From assembly GCF_026420845.1 (NCBI RefSeq), contig NZ_JAOWCB010000004.1, positions 62,001-126,000 on the forward strand: 64,000 nt of DNA, in the 5' to 3' direction. Position numbers and translations under genes: made by a program. Below, in pieces: positions 8,420 through 17,224 of the stretch (position 1 is the first letter of the stretch; every line of letters begins with the position of its first letter). The DNA comes from Streptomyces sp. PR69 (GTDB lineage Bacteria; Actinomycetota; Actinomycetes; Streptomycetales; Streptomycetaceae). The notes beneath the pieces are model-generated. The model was not told the DNA's origin. It was given only the letters and a program-made list of their open reading frames with translations, and ran no database searches.

Positions 8420-9208
8420 ATGGCAGGAGGGCATCACGCACAGGGGGCGGGAGAGGCGGACGCTGCGATGCCGTATACAGCCGTGACCGCGCTGAGCCAC
8501 TCCGGGCTGTTGCGCGACCACAACGAGGACAGTCTGGTCGTCGGACCGTGGACGCTGTGTGCGACCGAGACCGAGACGCCGCAGACGCTGGTGTTCCCGT
8601 ACGGCAGGCCCCTGGTGGTGGCGGTCGCCGACGGCATGGGCGGGCAGCCCGCGGGCGAGGTCGCGAGTGCGCTGGCGGCGACCAGGCTCGCGGCGCTCGG
8701 TTCGGCCATGGACGATGAGCATGCCGTCCGCGACGCCCTGAACGTATGCAATCACGCGGTGTACGCGGCCGCAGACCGCGATGCCTCGCTGACCGCGATG
8801 GGCACGACAGTCGCGGGCGCGGTGCTGCTCACCGAGACGCTGCTGGTCTTCAATGTCGGCGACAGCAGGGTCCTGCGGATGGACGACGACGGGCTGAGCC
8901 GGCTCAGCGTCGACGACAGCCCGCCGCTCTCGCCCGGCCAGCGCACCACCTCCCTGGTCACGCAGGCGCTGGGCGGCGCGACCTCGTTCAGCTCCGTCGT
9001 GCCGCATGTCTCGACGGCTCCGCTCGCGGTGGGCGACCGCTTGCTGATCTGCACCGACGGACTGACCGACCCGGTGCCGCAGGAGGCGCTGGAGGAGCTG
9101 CTGCGCGTATACGACGACGGCAGGGCCGCCTACGAGCTGTGGAAGTCGGCCATCGAGGCGGGCGGGCCCGACAACATCACGCTCGCCCTGGTGCGCGTCG
9201 GAGAGTAG
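8420..9208 (+). CDS. PP2C-family Ser/Thr protein phosphatase
   Basis: Metal-dependent protein phosphatase, 262 residues, without membrane segment or signal. PP2C motifs in order: DHNEDS near the start, ADGMGGQPAGE, a GTT motif, NVGDSR and a terminal GPDNIT. I start at ATG 8420, preceded by GGAGAG; ATG 8468 (PYTAVTALSH...) is a credible shorter start because alignable sequence begins there. An apparent extension upstream to 8294 is repeat-encoded and not real. It is convergent with the next gene (11-bp gap) and is the only plus-strand member of the conflict-type block. It is the natural antagonist of the kinase at 17225-19321, an inference from context. Confidence 0.88.
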   Translation: MAGGHHAQGAGEADAAMPYTAVTALSHSGLLRDHNEDSLVVGPWTLCATETETPQTLVFPYGRPLVVAVADGMGGQPAGEVASALAATRLAALGSAMDDEHAVRDALNVCNHAVYAAADRDASLTAMGTTVAGAVLLTETLLVFNVGDSRVLRMDDDGLSRLSVDDSPPLSPGQRTTSLVTQALGGATSFSSVVPHVSTAPLAVGDRLLICTDGLTDPVPQEALEELLRVYDDGRAAYELWKSAIEAGGPDNITLALVRVGE

Positions 9209-9219
9209 CCGGGCCGGGG

Positions 9220-10794
9220 TCACCCGGGGGTTCCGGAGCCTTTGGGCTGGTAGCGGAACTCCAGTCCGGCGAGCAGCAGCGGCTCGCCCGGTGAGCACAC
9301 CGCCTCCCGTACGGACCGGTCGGCGATCCGGCAGCGCAGCCGCAGCGGGGGGAGGCCGCCGAGCGGCCCGGGTGAGCCCTTGATCCAGAGTGTTCCGCCG
9401 TCTTCCACCAGCGTGGAGAGGTCGGCCGTGATGGTGCGGCGGCCGTACACGCGGATGCGCAGCGGCGCGGTCCGGTCGACCGCCTCGGCGACCAGCATGC
9501 CGCGCATCGGAGGGTTCCGGCGCAGAAAGAGATAGCCGGCCGCGGCCAGGAACACGGCGAGCACCCCGAGGGCCCCGGCCCACCACTGCACGGACGCCGA
9601 GGTAACGACGGTGCCGACGACGGTCAGCGGCTCGCCTTCCGGACGGTCGGTCAGATCGGCGGAGGCGCCGTCGAGATGGCGCTCGATGTCGTCGGAGAGC
9701 GGCGAGGAGACCGCTCCCCCGACCGTCAGCCGCCAGGTGGCGCGCTCCCTGCCGTCGAAGAGCCCGTCGGAGTGTTCGACCGCTTCGTCCAGGGTGAACA
9801 CCACATCGCGCTGCTCCCCGGGGCCGAGCTCCACCGGCCCTGACGGCTCCGCCAAGACGCGCATTCCCTCGGGCAGCCCGGCCAGCCGCAGCGAGTCGAC
9901 CCGCACGGGGAGCGCCTCGGTCGTCGCGGTCAGCCGGGCGCGGATCTCGCTCCCGGCGTGCAGCGGCTCGTCGGACGGCGGCGCGGGCCAGGAGACGGCC
10001 ACTCCCCTGCCCTCGTCGTCCCGCACCCGCTTGGCGGCCTGCCGGATGCGGATGTCGTCATGGGCCTCGATCAGCGGTGGCGCCAGGTCGCTCCCCGACG
10101 CGTCCAGCAGCCGGTACCGGGGGAAGACCTTGGCCAGCACGTCCCCCAGCTTCTTGCCCGAGCCGAGCGGGATGCCGTAGCCGGTCACCTCCTGCGTGCC
10201 GGACAGCGAGGCCACTTCGGCGCGCAGCGCGGCCCAGCCCGGACTCTCGAAGGTCTTGAACCGGGGGTCGTCGGGCGCGTAGAGCTGTGCGTCGGACAGC
10301 AGCAGGACCCCGGAGACCTCCGCGTTCGAGCGGCGCAGCCCGTCCACGGCCGCCTCGAAGGCGCGTCCGAAGTTGGACGCGCTGCCCGTGGCACGCTCGG
10401 GCAGCCGGTTCAGCTGCGCCTTCGCCTCGGTCCTGGAGACCAGTTCACACGCGCTCGCCCCCTCGCTGAAGGGCACCAGACAGACCCGGTCGTCGTCGGT
10501 GAGCGAGTCAATGAAGTCCGGCAGCACCTGCCGGGTCCTGGCGTAGTTGCCGCTGGACTGCATCGAGTCGGAGGTGTCCACCGCCACCGCGTAGTTCGCG
10601 CCGCCGCGGGCGACAAGCCGGTCGAGCAGGGCGGTCAGCCCGGCCGCGGGCTTGTCGTCGGCGCGCGCCGCCGGGGGCCGCGGCGGCGACACGGCGAGGG
10701 TCAGCGGCACGGCGAGGACCAGCAGCACGGCGAGGACCAGCAGCGGCCGGAGCCCGGGGGCCCGGAGTCTGCCGGGTACGCGGTCAGTCGTCAT
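9220..10794 (-). CDS. Membrane-anchored von Willebrand factor A protein
   Basis: A 524-residue protein with an N-terminal signal-anchor (residues ~16-35), a vWA domain with complete MIDAS start DTSDS (73-77), a beta-rich middle region, a second transmembrane segment (~404-423) and a ~100-residue cytoplasmic tail. The predicted topology puts the vWA domain outside the membrane, unlike the soluble vWA units elsewhere in this locus. It is last in the minus-strand run, and its ATG overlaps the end of the upstream GAP1 gene by 11 bp, so it is translationally coupled. Probable role: metal-dependent binding of a protein partner at the membrane for the GTPase module. Domain call firm; function inferred. 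Confidence 0.8.
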   Translation of the reverse strand: MTTDRVPGRLRAPGLRPLLVLAVLLVLAVPLTLAVSPPRPPAARADDKPAAGLTALLDRLVARGGANYAVAVDTSDSMQSSGNYARTRQVLPDFIDSLTDDDRVCLVPFSEGASACELVSRTEAKAQLNRLPERATGSASNFGRAFEAAVDGLRRSNAEVSGVLLLSDAQLYAPDDPRFKTFESPGWAALRAEVASLSGTQEVTGYGIPLGSGKKLGDVLAKVFPRYRLLDASGSDLAPPLIEAHDDIRIRQAAKRVRDDEGRGVAVSWPAPPSDEPLHAGSEIRARLTATTEALPVRVDSLRLAGLPEGMRVLAEPSGPVELGPGEQRDVVFTLDEAVEHSDGLFDGRERATWRLTVGGAVSSPLSDDIERHLDGASADLTDRPEGEPLTVVGTVVTSASVQWWAGALGVLAVFLAAAGYLFLRRNPPMRGMLVAEAVDRTAPLRIRVYGRRTITADLSTLVEDGGTLWIKGSPGPLGGLPPLRLRCRIADRSVREAVCSPGEPLLLAGLEFRYQPKGSGTPG

Positions 10795-13618
10795 CGTTCT
10801 TCCTCTGCTTGGAGGGCCTGCTGTGCTTGCTGCGCCTGCGCTGCGGCAGTGGGAGGTAGGAGCGCAGGCGCGCCCGCCTCAGCTGGCGGTAACGTCTGCG
10901 GAGCCATGTGAGCCGGTGCTTCTCCCACTTCAGTTGGATCCGGCCGTGCCAGCCGCCGGCACGGTCGTCACAGACCCGATCCGACACGATCAGCACGTTG
11001 AAGAAGTGGACCAGTTCATGGGCTTCATGGGCGTCGAGCAGCTGCTGTTCGACGAGTTCCCGCAGCAGATGGTCGAGCAGCGTATGGCGTCGTCCGGAGG
11101 TCGTCATCCGGCCCCACCACATGCCCGCGAGCGCCAGGGACTCCTCGCCTCTCGGCCCCGCCGCCACCGGCGCCCAGGCACGGGCGACTTCCTGTGGCGA
11201 ACTGGCGGTGGACACCATCTGGATGAGCAGGTCCCACTGTGCGGAGGCGGCCGTCTGCTCCCCGGTCTGGCGCGGATCCGGCGGCTGGGGCTCCCCCGGT
11301 CGGGGGAGCCCCAGGGACGCCGGTCGTACGGGCAGTTGCTGAGCCGTCATGTCCGGCGGCGGCGCGGAGGGGTGCCCTCCGGCCTGCTGGACCGCCTTCT
11401 CCCAAGTGGCGGACTCGTGTTCCGCGTATCCGTGGCTGAAGCGCTCGGAGCCGACGGGGTCGATGGGGTCGATGCCGCCTCCGGCGCGGTCGTCGTCGAA
11501 CCCTGGGGGTGCGGGGGCGTGCATATGCGCTGCCACCCACTCGTTGAGCCGCCCGGTCACGTGGTCACGGCCGTGCCCGACGGGCACCCGCCGCAGCACG
11601 TCCATCAGCATTCTGCTGACGGCGTCCCCCGGCCTCCCGCGCATCGCCAGGCTCGTCAGCGCCGTGACGAATCCCCGGAGATCGGGCTTGAGGTGCTCGT
11701 CGCCGAACAGCCTCTCGACGTCCTGGCCATAGCGCTGGCACTCCAGCATTCCGTCCCCGGGCCCGACGGGCTGCTGGCCCGCCACCCACCGCAGGGCGTC
11801 GGCGTGCGCCTGGCACTCGGCCCACAGGTGCGGCTGGTCCAGCAGCTCTCCGAGCGTCGGCGCGTTCACCCCTGCGGACACCGCGTCGGGGAAGACGTCC
11901 TTCGGCTGGGCGGGGCCGAGGCCCAGCAGCGCTATGCGCCGGCCGCGCTGCTCCTGCGCGACCGGGCCGCCGTCTTGGCCGCCGTCCTCCCTGGCCGCCC
12001 GGAGCAGCGCCTTCCACAGGAAGCGCACAACCGCCCGCAGCGGCTCCCCCGCTCCCGCGCGCGCCGCCGCGGCCAGCACCACGACCGCGTCGTCCGGCGC
12101 CGGCGCGTCCGAGAGCACACCGAGACCGGCGATCTCGGCCTCCGGGACGATCAGCGGCTGCCAGGCCCGCAGCCAGGGTTCCGCCAGCAGGTCCCAGGGC
12201 TGTGCGACGGTGAGCCAGAAGTGCAGCCGCTGGACGTCGGCCGCCTCCGCGTACAGCAGCGCGAGCGTGATCCACGGCGCTTCCCTCAGCACCGCCGGGG
12301 TGTGCACGCTGTGGTACAGCGGCTCGGGGCCGAGGAGGCGCAGACACTCGACCACCTGCGCGGTGTGCTCCAGGACGGGTTCCCGCGTGCTGTGGGCGAA
12401 GAGCGTACGCAGCACCTCCTCGCCCTTCTCGCACTGGACCGCGAACTGCCACAGGAGCTGCCGACGGCTGCTTGCCGCCCCCGGCTCGCCATGGGGGGCA
12501 GCGGAGTCGACGCCGGGCGCCAGCAGCTTCTCCACGACGTGTGCTGTCACGTCCTGGCTGGTACGGGGGTCCTGCCACTGCATGCGCAGCGTCTCGCGCG
12601 TGGCGGCTGCCTGCTCGTCCGGAGTGTCCAGGGCCGACTGGCCATGGCTCAGGGCGACCGCCGACACGGCGCGGCGCAGCGGGTCGAGCGGCGCGAGGCT
12701 GCGCAGGATCTGCGGACGGTCCGTCAGTCTCAGCGGATCTCGCTTCTCCGAGAGAACGGCGAGCACATCCTGGTATCCGCTGCCGTCGATGAGGCGGCGC
12801 AGCCGCTCGCGGAACTCGCCGCCCGCGGCGGGGTCGGCGGGCAGCCGGCCGAGGGGGATCCTGCGTGCGTCAGGCGTGCGGTCGGGCCCGAACGCCAGGT
12901 CCGTGCGAGGTGGGCGCATGCCTTCGACACAGCTTCCGGCGGCGAGGTCGCTGCGGAGTCCGTACGGCAGGAAGCCGGCCACGGCGTCGAGCACGGAGAG
13001 GCGTTCGCGCAGCCCCAGCCCGTCCGCGCCGGTGATGACCACCCGGTCCCCGGCGAGGACGCAGGCGGCCACGGCCGCCGCCCAGTGGGCCGCCGCCGTC
13101 TGGCGTTGTCCTGCCTCGGCCTCGGCCGCGGGGCGGGCCAGTGCGCCGGCGATCTGGGCGAGTCCGACGAGGGCGGACGCCCGGTCGTCCGCGGCGAGCC
13201 GCACCGGCACGCGCAGGGGGGACCCCTCGGGGGGGAGCAGCAGTGTCTCCACCGCGTTCCACAGCGCCAGAAACGTGACGCCGCAGGGGGCGGTCTCCTC
13301 GTACTGCATCATGAAATAGCGCGTGGGCGAGATGACTCTGCCGCCGCCGTCGATGCTTTTCGAGTGTTCCAGGCAGGAGATTCCGATCCACCGCTCCCCC
13401 TGCCCGGTGCGGCCGTTGACGGTGATCCAGGGCAGCCGGTCCCCGCCGGGGTGCGAGCCGGCCGGCGGGTTCCCGGGGGCGGAGGACTTGATGTAGCTCT
13501 CGAAGACGCGTGCCTTGTCGGGTCCCCCGCTGCAGTGGAGCACGCTGTACTCCCTGCGGGAGCCGGGCTCCTTTCCGTACCAGGCCCACAGCGCTTCGAC
13601 CTCGCGCATGCCGTCCAT
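10784..13618 (-). CDS. Long GTPase-associated protein 1 (GAP1-type), 944 aa
   Basis: The N-terminal ~300 residues resemble the short GAP1 protein at 19325-20251: both open with an xALWAxx-YSVLxCSEG-like strand, share LPWIT/S and YEE motifs and a later VLDAVAGFLPYG segment. I therefore place it with the GAP1 (GTPase-associated protein 1) family of actinobacterial conflict systems. Residues ~300-880 are helical and Ala/Arg-rich with no catalytic motif I recognise; the last ~50 are very basic, ending in NDDD. The GTPase gene lies immediately upstream (4-bp gap) and the membrane vWA gene overlaps its end. It is probably the adaptor or effector platform for that GTPase. Family assignment is by eye and moderately sure. 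Confidence 0.68.
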   Translation of the reverse strand: MDGMREVEALWAWYGKEPGSRREYSVLHCSGGPDKARVFESYIKSSAPGNPPAGSHPGGDRLPWITVNGRTGQGERWIGISCLEHSKSIDGGGRVISPTRYFMMQYEETAPCGVTFLALWNAVETLLLPPEGSPLRVPVRLAADDRASALVGLAQIAGALARPAAEAEAGQRQTAAAHWAAAVAACVLAGDRVVITGADGLGLRERLSVLDAVAGFLPYGLRSDLAAGSCVEGMRPPRTDLAFGPDRTPDARRIPLGRLPADPAAGGEFRERLRRLIDGSGYQDVLAVLSEKRDPLRLTDRPQILRSLAPLDPLRRAVSAVALSHGQSALDTPDEQAAATRETLRMQWQDPRTSQDVTAHVVEKLLAPGVDSAAPHGEPGAASSRRQLLWQFAVQCEKGEEVLRTLFAHSTREPVLEHTAQVVECLRLLGPEPLYHSVHTPAVLREAPWITLALLYAEAADVQRLHFWLTVAQPWDLLAEPWLRAWQPLIVPEAEIAGLGVLSDAPAPDDAVVVLAAAARAGAGEPLRAVVRFLWKALLRAAREDGGQDGGPVAQEQRGRRIALLGLGPAQPKDVFPDAVSAGVNAPTLGELLDQPHLWAECQAHADALRWVAGQQPVGPGDGMLECQRYGQDVERLFGDEHLKPDLRGFVTALTSLAMRGRPGDAVSRMLMDVLRRVPVGHGRDHVTGRLNEWVAAHMHAPAPPGFDDDRAGGGIDPIDPVGSERFSHGYAEHESATWEKAVQQAGGHPSAPPPDMTAQQLPVRPASLGLPRPGEPQPPDPRQTGEQTAASAQWDLLIQMVSTASSPQEVARAWAPVAAGPRGEESLALAGMWWGRMTTSGRRHTLLDHLLRELVEQQLLDAHEAHELVHFFNVLIVSDRVCDDRAGGWHGRIQLKWEKHRLTWLRRRYRQLRRARLRSYLPLPQRRRSKHSRPSKQRKNDDD

Positions 13619-13622
13619 GTCA

Positions 13623-14693
13623 TCACCGCTTCTTGATGCCGAGCAGGAGAGCGATCACCGGGTCCATCACGTTGTGCGGGTTGACGGCGCCGAGGATCTG
13701 CGGCTCGCCCCCCACCTGCCGCACATTGCCGAACCGCCCGAGGTCCACCCCGCCGCCCGGCCGGGTGGAGAAGCCGATCGCCGAGGTGGCGAAGTAGTGG
13801 ATGCGGGAGGGGTGGAAGCTGCTTCTGATGGCGCGCCCGATGAGTTCCATGGAGCTGCCGTGCAGATCACGGGCCAGCCAGTCGAAGAAGCCCTCGGGGT
13901 CGGGCACGACGGGCGTGCCCTGCGGCCCCAGTTCGGTCCAGCCGCCGCGTCTGGCCCGCTCGAAGACCTCGGGGTCGTCGAACTTGGTGATGCAGACCGC
14001 GATGTGATGCGGCAGATAGGGGCCGTCGAGGGTGCCCGCGGCCATGCATCTGCGGGTGAGCCGGGCGAGCGTGCCGTTGAGGTAGGCGAAGGAGTCCCCG
14101 TCGACGGCCTCATGCATCGGGTCGAACAGGTAGACAAGCCCGGTGGAGGCCGCCAGATGGTCGATGCTGCGGTCGGCGTCGACGTCCCGGTAGAGGTCTT
14201 CGTAGAAGCCACCCGGCACATCCAGCACGCTGAGCTCGAACTCCATCCGGTTGGCGCGGCGGGAGCGTCCGAACCGCTTCCTCGCATAGCGGGTGCCGGT
14301 GAGGTCGCCGCGGAACAGCCAGCTCAGCAGGCCGGAGTCCTGGGTCGCGCCGGGGAACCTGCGGTCGATGGTCAGTTCCCGCGAGGACTTGATCAGAAAG
14401 GCCTCTGACACATCGTCGCCTGCCACCACCTGCCAGCGCCCGTAGGCGCCCGAGGGCTCCTGGGCGGCGAGCCGTAACGCGGCGAGGAAGGTGGTCTTGC
14501 CGGACGTGGGGGAGCCCCACAGGCCTATGCGCACCCGGTCGCCCATGGGCGGCCGTGGGCCGGGTACCGCGGTGGACGCGTCGGGTACGGCCTCGCGCCA
14601 CTGCGGGGCGCTGTCCGCATGGGGTTCCTCGCCCCGGACCGTCGGCCTCAGTTCGGGTGGGAACCGGACTTCTCCCGGCTCTTCTGCGCTCAT
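13623..14693 (-). CDS. Stand-alone conflict-system P-loop GTPase (double-GTPase type)
   Basis: Soluble 356-residue P-loop GTPase. Walker A GSPTSGKT (60-67), DVPGG (158-162, the DxxG position) and TKFD (236-239, the base-recognition motif) are in the expected order. It closely resembles the C-terminal third of the 932-residue protein at 20252-23050, which shares RVAxLG-SGKTTFLAA, LTKFDDP-VF and the ending DPLVAL. Its ATG overlaps the upstream gene stop by four bases and the GAP1 gene follows after four. It should act as the nucleotide-driven switch of the second module. The domain family is the one linked to GAP1 proteins in published computational surveys; its biochemistry is unknown. Confidence 0.82.
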   Translation of the reverse strand: MSAEEPGEVRFPPELRPTVRGEEPHADSAPQWREAVPDASTAVPGPRPPMGDRVRIGLWGSPTSGKTTFLAALRLAAQEPSGAYGRWQVVAGDDVSEAFLIKSSRELTIDRRFPGATQDSGLLSWLFRGDLTGTRYARKRFGRSRRANRMEFELSVLDVPGGFYEDLYRDVDADRSIDHLAASTGLVYLFDPMHEAVDGDSFAYLNGTLARLTRRCMAAGTLDGPYLPHHIAVCITKFDDPEVFERARRGGWTELGPQGTPVVPDPEGFFDWLARDLHGSSMELIGRAIRSSFHPSRIHYFATSAIGFSTRPGGGVDLGRFGNVRQVGGEPQILGAVNPHNVMDPVIALLLGIKKR

Positions 14694-16915
14694 GCTTCTC
14701 CTCGCCCTTCCGGCTGTGCGGAGCCGCCTGTCAGGCCGTGGTCGATCGTCAGATAGCTGGTGGGGGACGGGCCGGGCTCGTCCGGCACGAAGGTCAGCAG
14801 CGGGGGCGCGGCGGACCGGCGACCGGCTGCCCGGGTGAAGCAGACCGCCACGTCGTCCGGGTCGTGCCGGCCGAGGGTGAAGCGGCCCTGGCGGCCCAGC
14901 TCCTCCCAGAACCTCTCGATGCGCTCCCCGGTCGGCGGTCTGACCGGCCGGCCCGGGAGATCCGGCCGCGGGTCGCGGACCGCGATCACCCGCAGGCCCA
15001 GCCGCTGTCGCAGATGGTGCAGAAGCGCCTCCCAGTCGAGTCCGGCGGGGCAGGGCAGGGTCTGGTCCCGGCCCTGGCGTGGCGGATGGGGCGGCCGCCG
15101 GCCGACGACCAGGAGGGCGCGCCGGGATCCGGTCCGCCAGCAGTCGGGAGAGGCGGCGGCCTGCAGCGCCTCCTCCAGGGGTGCTCCGAAGTCGTCCGCG
15201 ACGCCGCAGGGCGGGAACTCCGGCAGGGCGTGGGCGGCTTCGCGGGCGGTGCCGGAGCCCCAGAAGAGCAGGGGCGCCTCGCTCGCGCGGGTGCGGCCCA
15301 CGGTGCGGAATGCGTGGTCGGCATAGCCGATGAGCCCGACGCGCAGGGCGTCGCCGTCCGGCCAGACGGCGGCCAGCCGGTTCAGCACGGTCTGGAGAAA
15401 GCCGGTGCGCCGGGCGAAGTCGTCGCCGCTGCCGCCCAGTTCGAGCAGCACCAGCAGATCGGCCGGGGGTTCCGGCTGCGGCGTCAGGGCGGGCGGCTGT
15501 TCGAGCAGCGTCCGCTCGTCGAAGTCAAAGGCGGCGTCGCCGTCGGGGCCGGCGGAGGCGAGGGGCTCAGGCCCTTCGAAACGCACGGCGCCGGACGCGT
15601 CGAGCAGCACGGTCACGGTGGTGCGGCGCCCCGGTTCGAGGCGTGTCCGCGCGGTGTGCAGCACGCTCATACGCCGCGGATGGGGCCCGCGGGCGACCAC
15701 CACGGGCAGGGCGAACAGTGAACCGTCCTGTTGGGGGGAGGCCAGGAGAGGCACTTTGACGGGGAGTTCGCCGGAGTCCGGCAGGAGGGTGCCGCAGGGG
15801 AAGAGCAGCAGAGCGCGGGCGGCGGGGCCGGTGGCGGTCTGCCGGTCGGGCGGCCGGGTGAGCAGCGCATAGCCGTAGCGCAGCGGCACTCGGCGGCAGG
15901 CGGCGGTCACCAGAGCGGTGAGCGGGCGCGGGTCGCTGTGCAGCCGCGGGTCGTCGGGCGGGACGGTGAGCGTGGCGGAGGGGGGCGCGTACTGCTCCAG
16001 CAGGGTCAGGGCGTGCCGCGGCCAGCGCCAGCCGGGGGCCGCGTCCACCGCGACCAGGGGGATCTCCCGGCCGTGGCCGCGGGCCGCCAGCAGTCCCTGG
16101 ATTCCTTCGCGCACGGCGTGTCCGACCGGACTCTCCCAGGCCGTGTCGCTGGCCGCCGGCACTCCGCGGAGGCCGTAGGGGGCGGCGGCGCCGATGCCGC
16201 CTGCCAGCAGGAACTGACGCTCCGGCGCGGGGTGGCGCAGCCAGGGCACCGCCTCACGCCAGTCGAGGAATGCGGCGCGGTCGTCGTGGGGCCCGAGGAC
16301 GCCGCGGTCGTCGCGGCCCACTTCCTCCATGGCGAGGCCCGCGGGTGACACACCGAGGAAGCACACGGCGTCGATCTCGCCGGCCGCGAGCGCGGTCAGC
16401 AGGGAGACCGCGCCGGAGAGATCGCCGGAGAGGTTTCCGTGCGGGGCGGTGTCAGCGTCGCCGTCCGCTGCCGGGTCCGCGAGGCCCTCCGGCCCGCCGT
16501 GGTCTCCGTAGTCCCCGGGGGCTCCGGGGATTCCGGGGGCTCCGGGGACTACGGGGGCTCCGGGGTCGTCCTCGACGCGGTGGGACCGGCGCAGCAGCGT
16601 ACGCAGCCGGGGGTGCAGCGTCCCGTCGGGCGTCGCGGAGGCGCCCGGCTCCGGGCGGCAGGCCCGTGTGGCGAGACGGGCGGCGCGGAGGTCCCAGTGC
16701 CAGGCGGCCGTGTGCTCCCGCCCGCGCTCGCCCCCGGCGGCGTCGCGACCGCCGCCGTCCCAGCCGCAGACCGGGCAGCGGGGTGCGGTCCGGCGTGTCC
16801 GGCACACGGGGCACAGCCCGGCTGCGTCCTCGGTCACGGCTCTGCCGTGGCCTGCGTCGTTTCCTTTGCCCAGCCGTTGGGTCCGGTCACTGTGACCCCA
16901 CCGGGGGCGGGTCAC
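14690..16915 (-). CDS. Zinc-ribbon / degenerate vWA-like protein of the conflict block
   Basis: About 741 residues, first gene of the downstream run. The N terminus has a four-Cys zinc ribbon (CPVC...CPVC), then a collagen-like Gly-Pro-Ala stretch, a central alpha/beta region, and from about residue 480 a vWA-like fold (DLLVLLELGGSG, ALRVGLIGYADH) in which the MIDAS DxSxS is replaced by ELGGSG. I start at GTG 16915 because GGGAGG lies seven bases upstream; GTG 16837 is an alternative, and the frame is open to 17140. It overlaps the GTPase gene by four bases. Likely a scaffold or substrate-binding subunit for the GTPase-GAP1 module. I do not recognise a characterised homologue. Confidence 0.62.
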   Translation of the reverse strand: MTRPRWGHSDRTQRLGKGNDAGHGRAVTEDAAGLCPVCRTRRTAPRCPVCGWDGGGRDAAGGERGREHTAAWHWDLRAARLATRACRPEPGASATPDGTLHPRLRTLLRRSHRVEDDPGAPVVPGAPGIPGAPGDYGDHGGPEGLADPAADGDADTAPHGNLSGDLSGAVSLLTALAAGEIDAVCFLGVSPAGLAMEEVGRDDRGVLGPHDDRAAFLDWREAVPWLRHPAPERQFLLAGGIGAAAPYGLRGVPAASDTAWESPVGHAVREGIQGLLAARGHGREIPLVAVDAAPGWRWPRHALTLLEQYAPPSATLTVPPDDPRLHSDPRPLTALVTAACRRVPLRYGYALLTRPPDRQTATGPAARALLLFPCGTLLPDSGELPVKVPLLASPQQDGSLFALPVVVARGPHPRRMSVLHTARTRLEPGRRTTVTVLLDASGAVRFEGPEPLASAGPDGDAAFDFDERTLLEQPPALTPQPEPPADLLVLLELGGSGDDFARRTGFLQTVLNRLAAVWPDGDALRVGLIGYADHAFRTVGRTRASEAPLLFWGSGTAREAAHALPEFPPCGVADDFGAPLEEALQAAASPDCWRTGSRRALLVVGRRPPHPPRQGRDQTLPCPAGLDWEALLHHLRQRLGLRVIAVRDPRPDLPGRPVRPPTGERIERFWEELGRQGRFTLGRHDPDDVAVCFTRAAGRRSAAPPLLTFVPDEPGPSPTSYLTIDHGLTGGSAQPEGRGEA
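16507..16570 (-). repeat. Short tandem repeats encoding a collagen-like (Gly-X-Y)n linker
   Basis: Imperfect 9-bp and 18-bp repeats (GGGGGCTCC, GGGGATTCC, GGGGACTAC) encode alternating Gly-Ala-Pro, Gly-Ile-Pro and Gly-Asp-Tyr triplets between the zinc-ribbon half and the central domain. They look like a slippage-prone flexible linker. Confidence 0.8.
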
Positions 16916-17224
16916 CGGGCCGCCTCCCGGGCGGGGTGCGCGGGGTGGGCCGTCCGGGGCTGTGCGGCGGCGGTGGCGGTGGCGTTCATGGCTCCCCCCC
17001 TGGGCGGGGCGCGGCGTCTTCTCGCGGTGAGGCGAACAGACGCCGCGCCGACCGCTGTGCTCCGTTCCGGAAGGCTCCGGGACGGTGGGCCGAAGGCGGC
17101 GGCGTCGGCAGCACCGGGCGGCGGAGAGTGGCCTGAACATTACGCTCCGCCGTGATGCGAGACCGATGGTAGTAGCCCGTTCAGAGCAGTGTCCGGAGAA
17201 AATAAGGATTCATTCCGGCTTTTC
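16916..17224. other. 309-bp gap splitting the two minus-strand gene runs
   Basis: This is the only large gap in the minus-strand block. At the kinase end there is an AT-rich inverted repeat, GAGAAAA (17196-17202) against TTTTCTC (17220-17226), which reaches into the kinase stop codon and may terminate or attenuate the upstream run. The rest probably holds the promoter of the zinc-ribbon gene. I see no gene here. Confidence 0.5.

Noticed and set aside
10652..13636. A 994-codon plus-strand frame over the long GAP1 gene, and a 1003-codon one at 17522-20533
   Set aside because: Both are shadows of genes with recognisable motifs; the products are Arg/Gly/His/Pro-rich low complexity.
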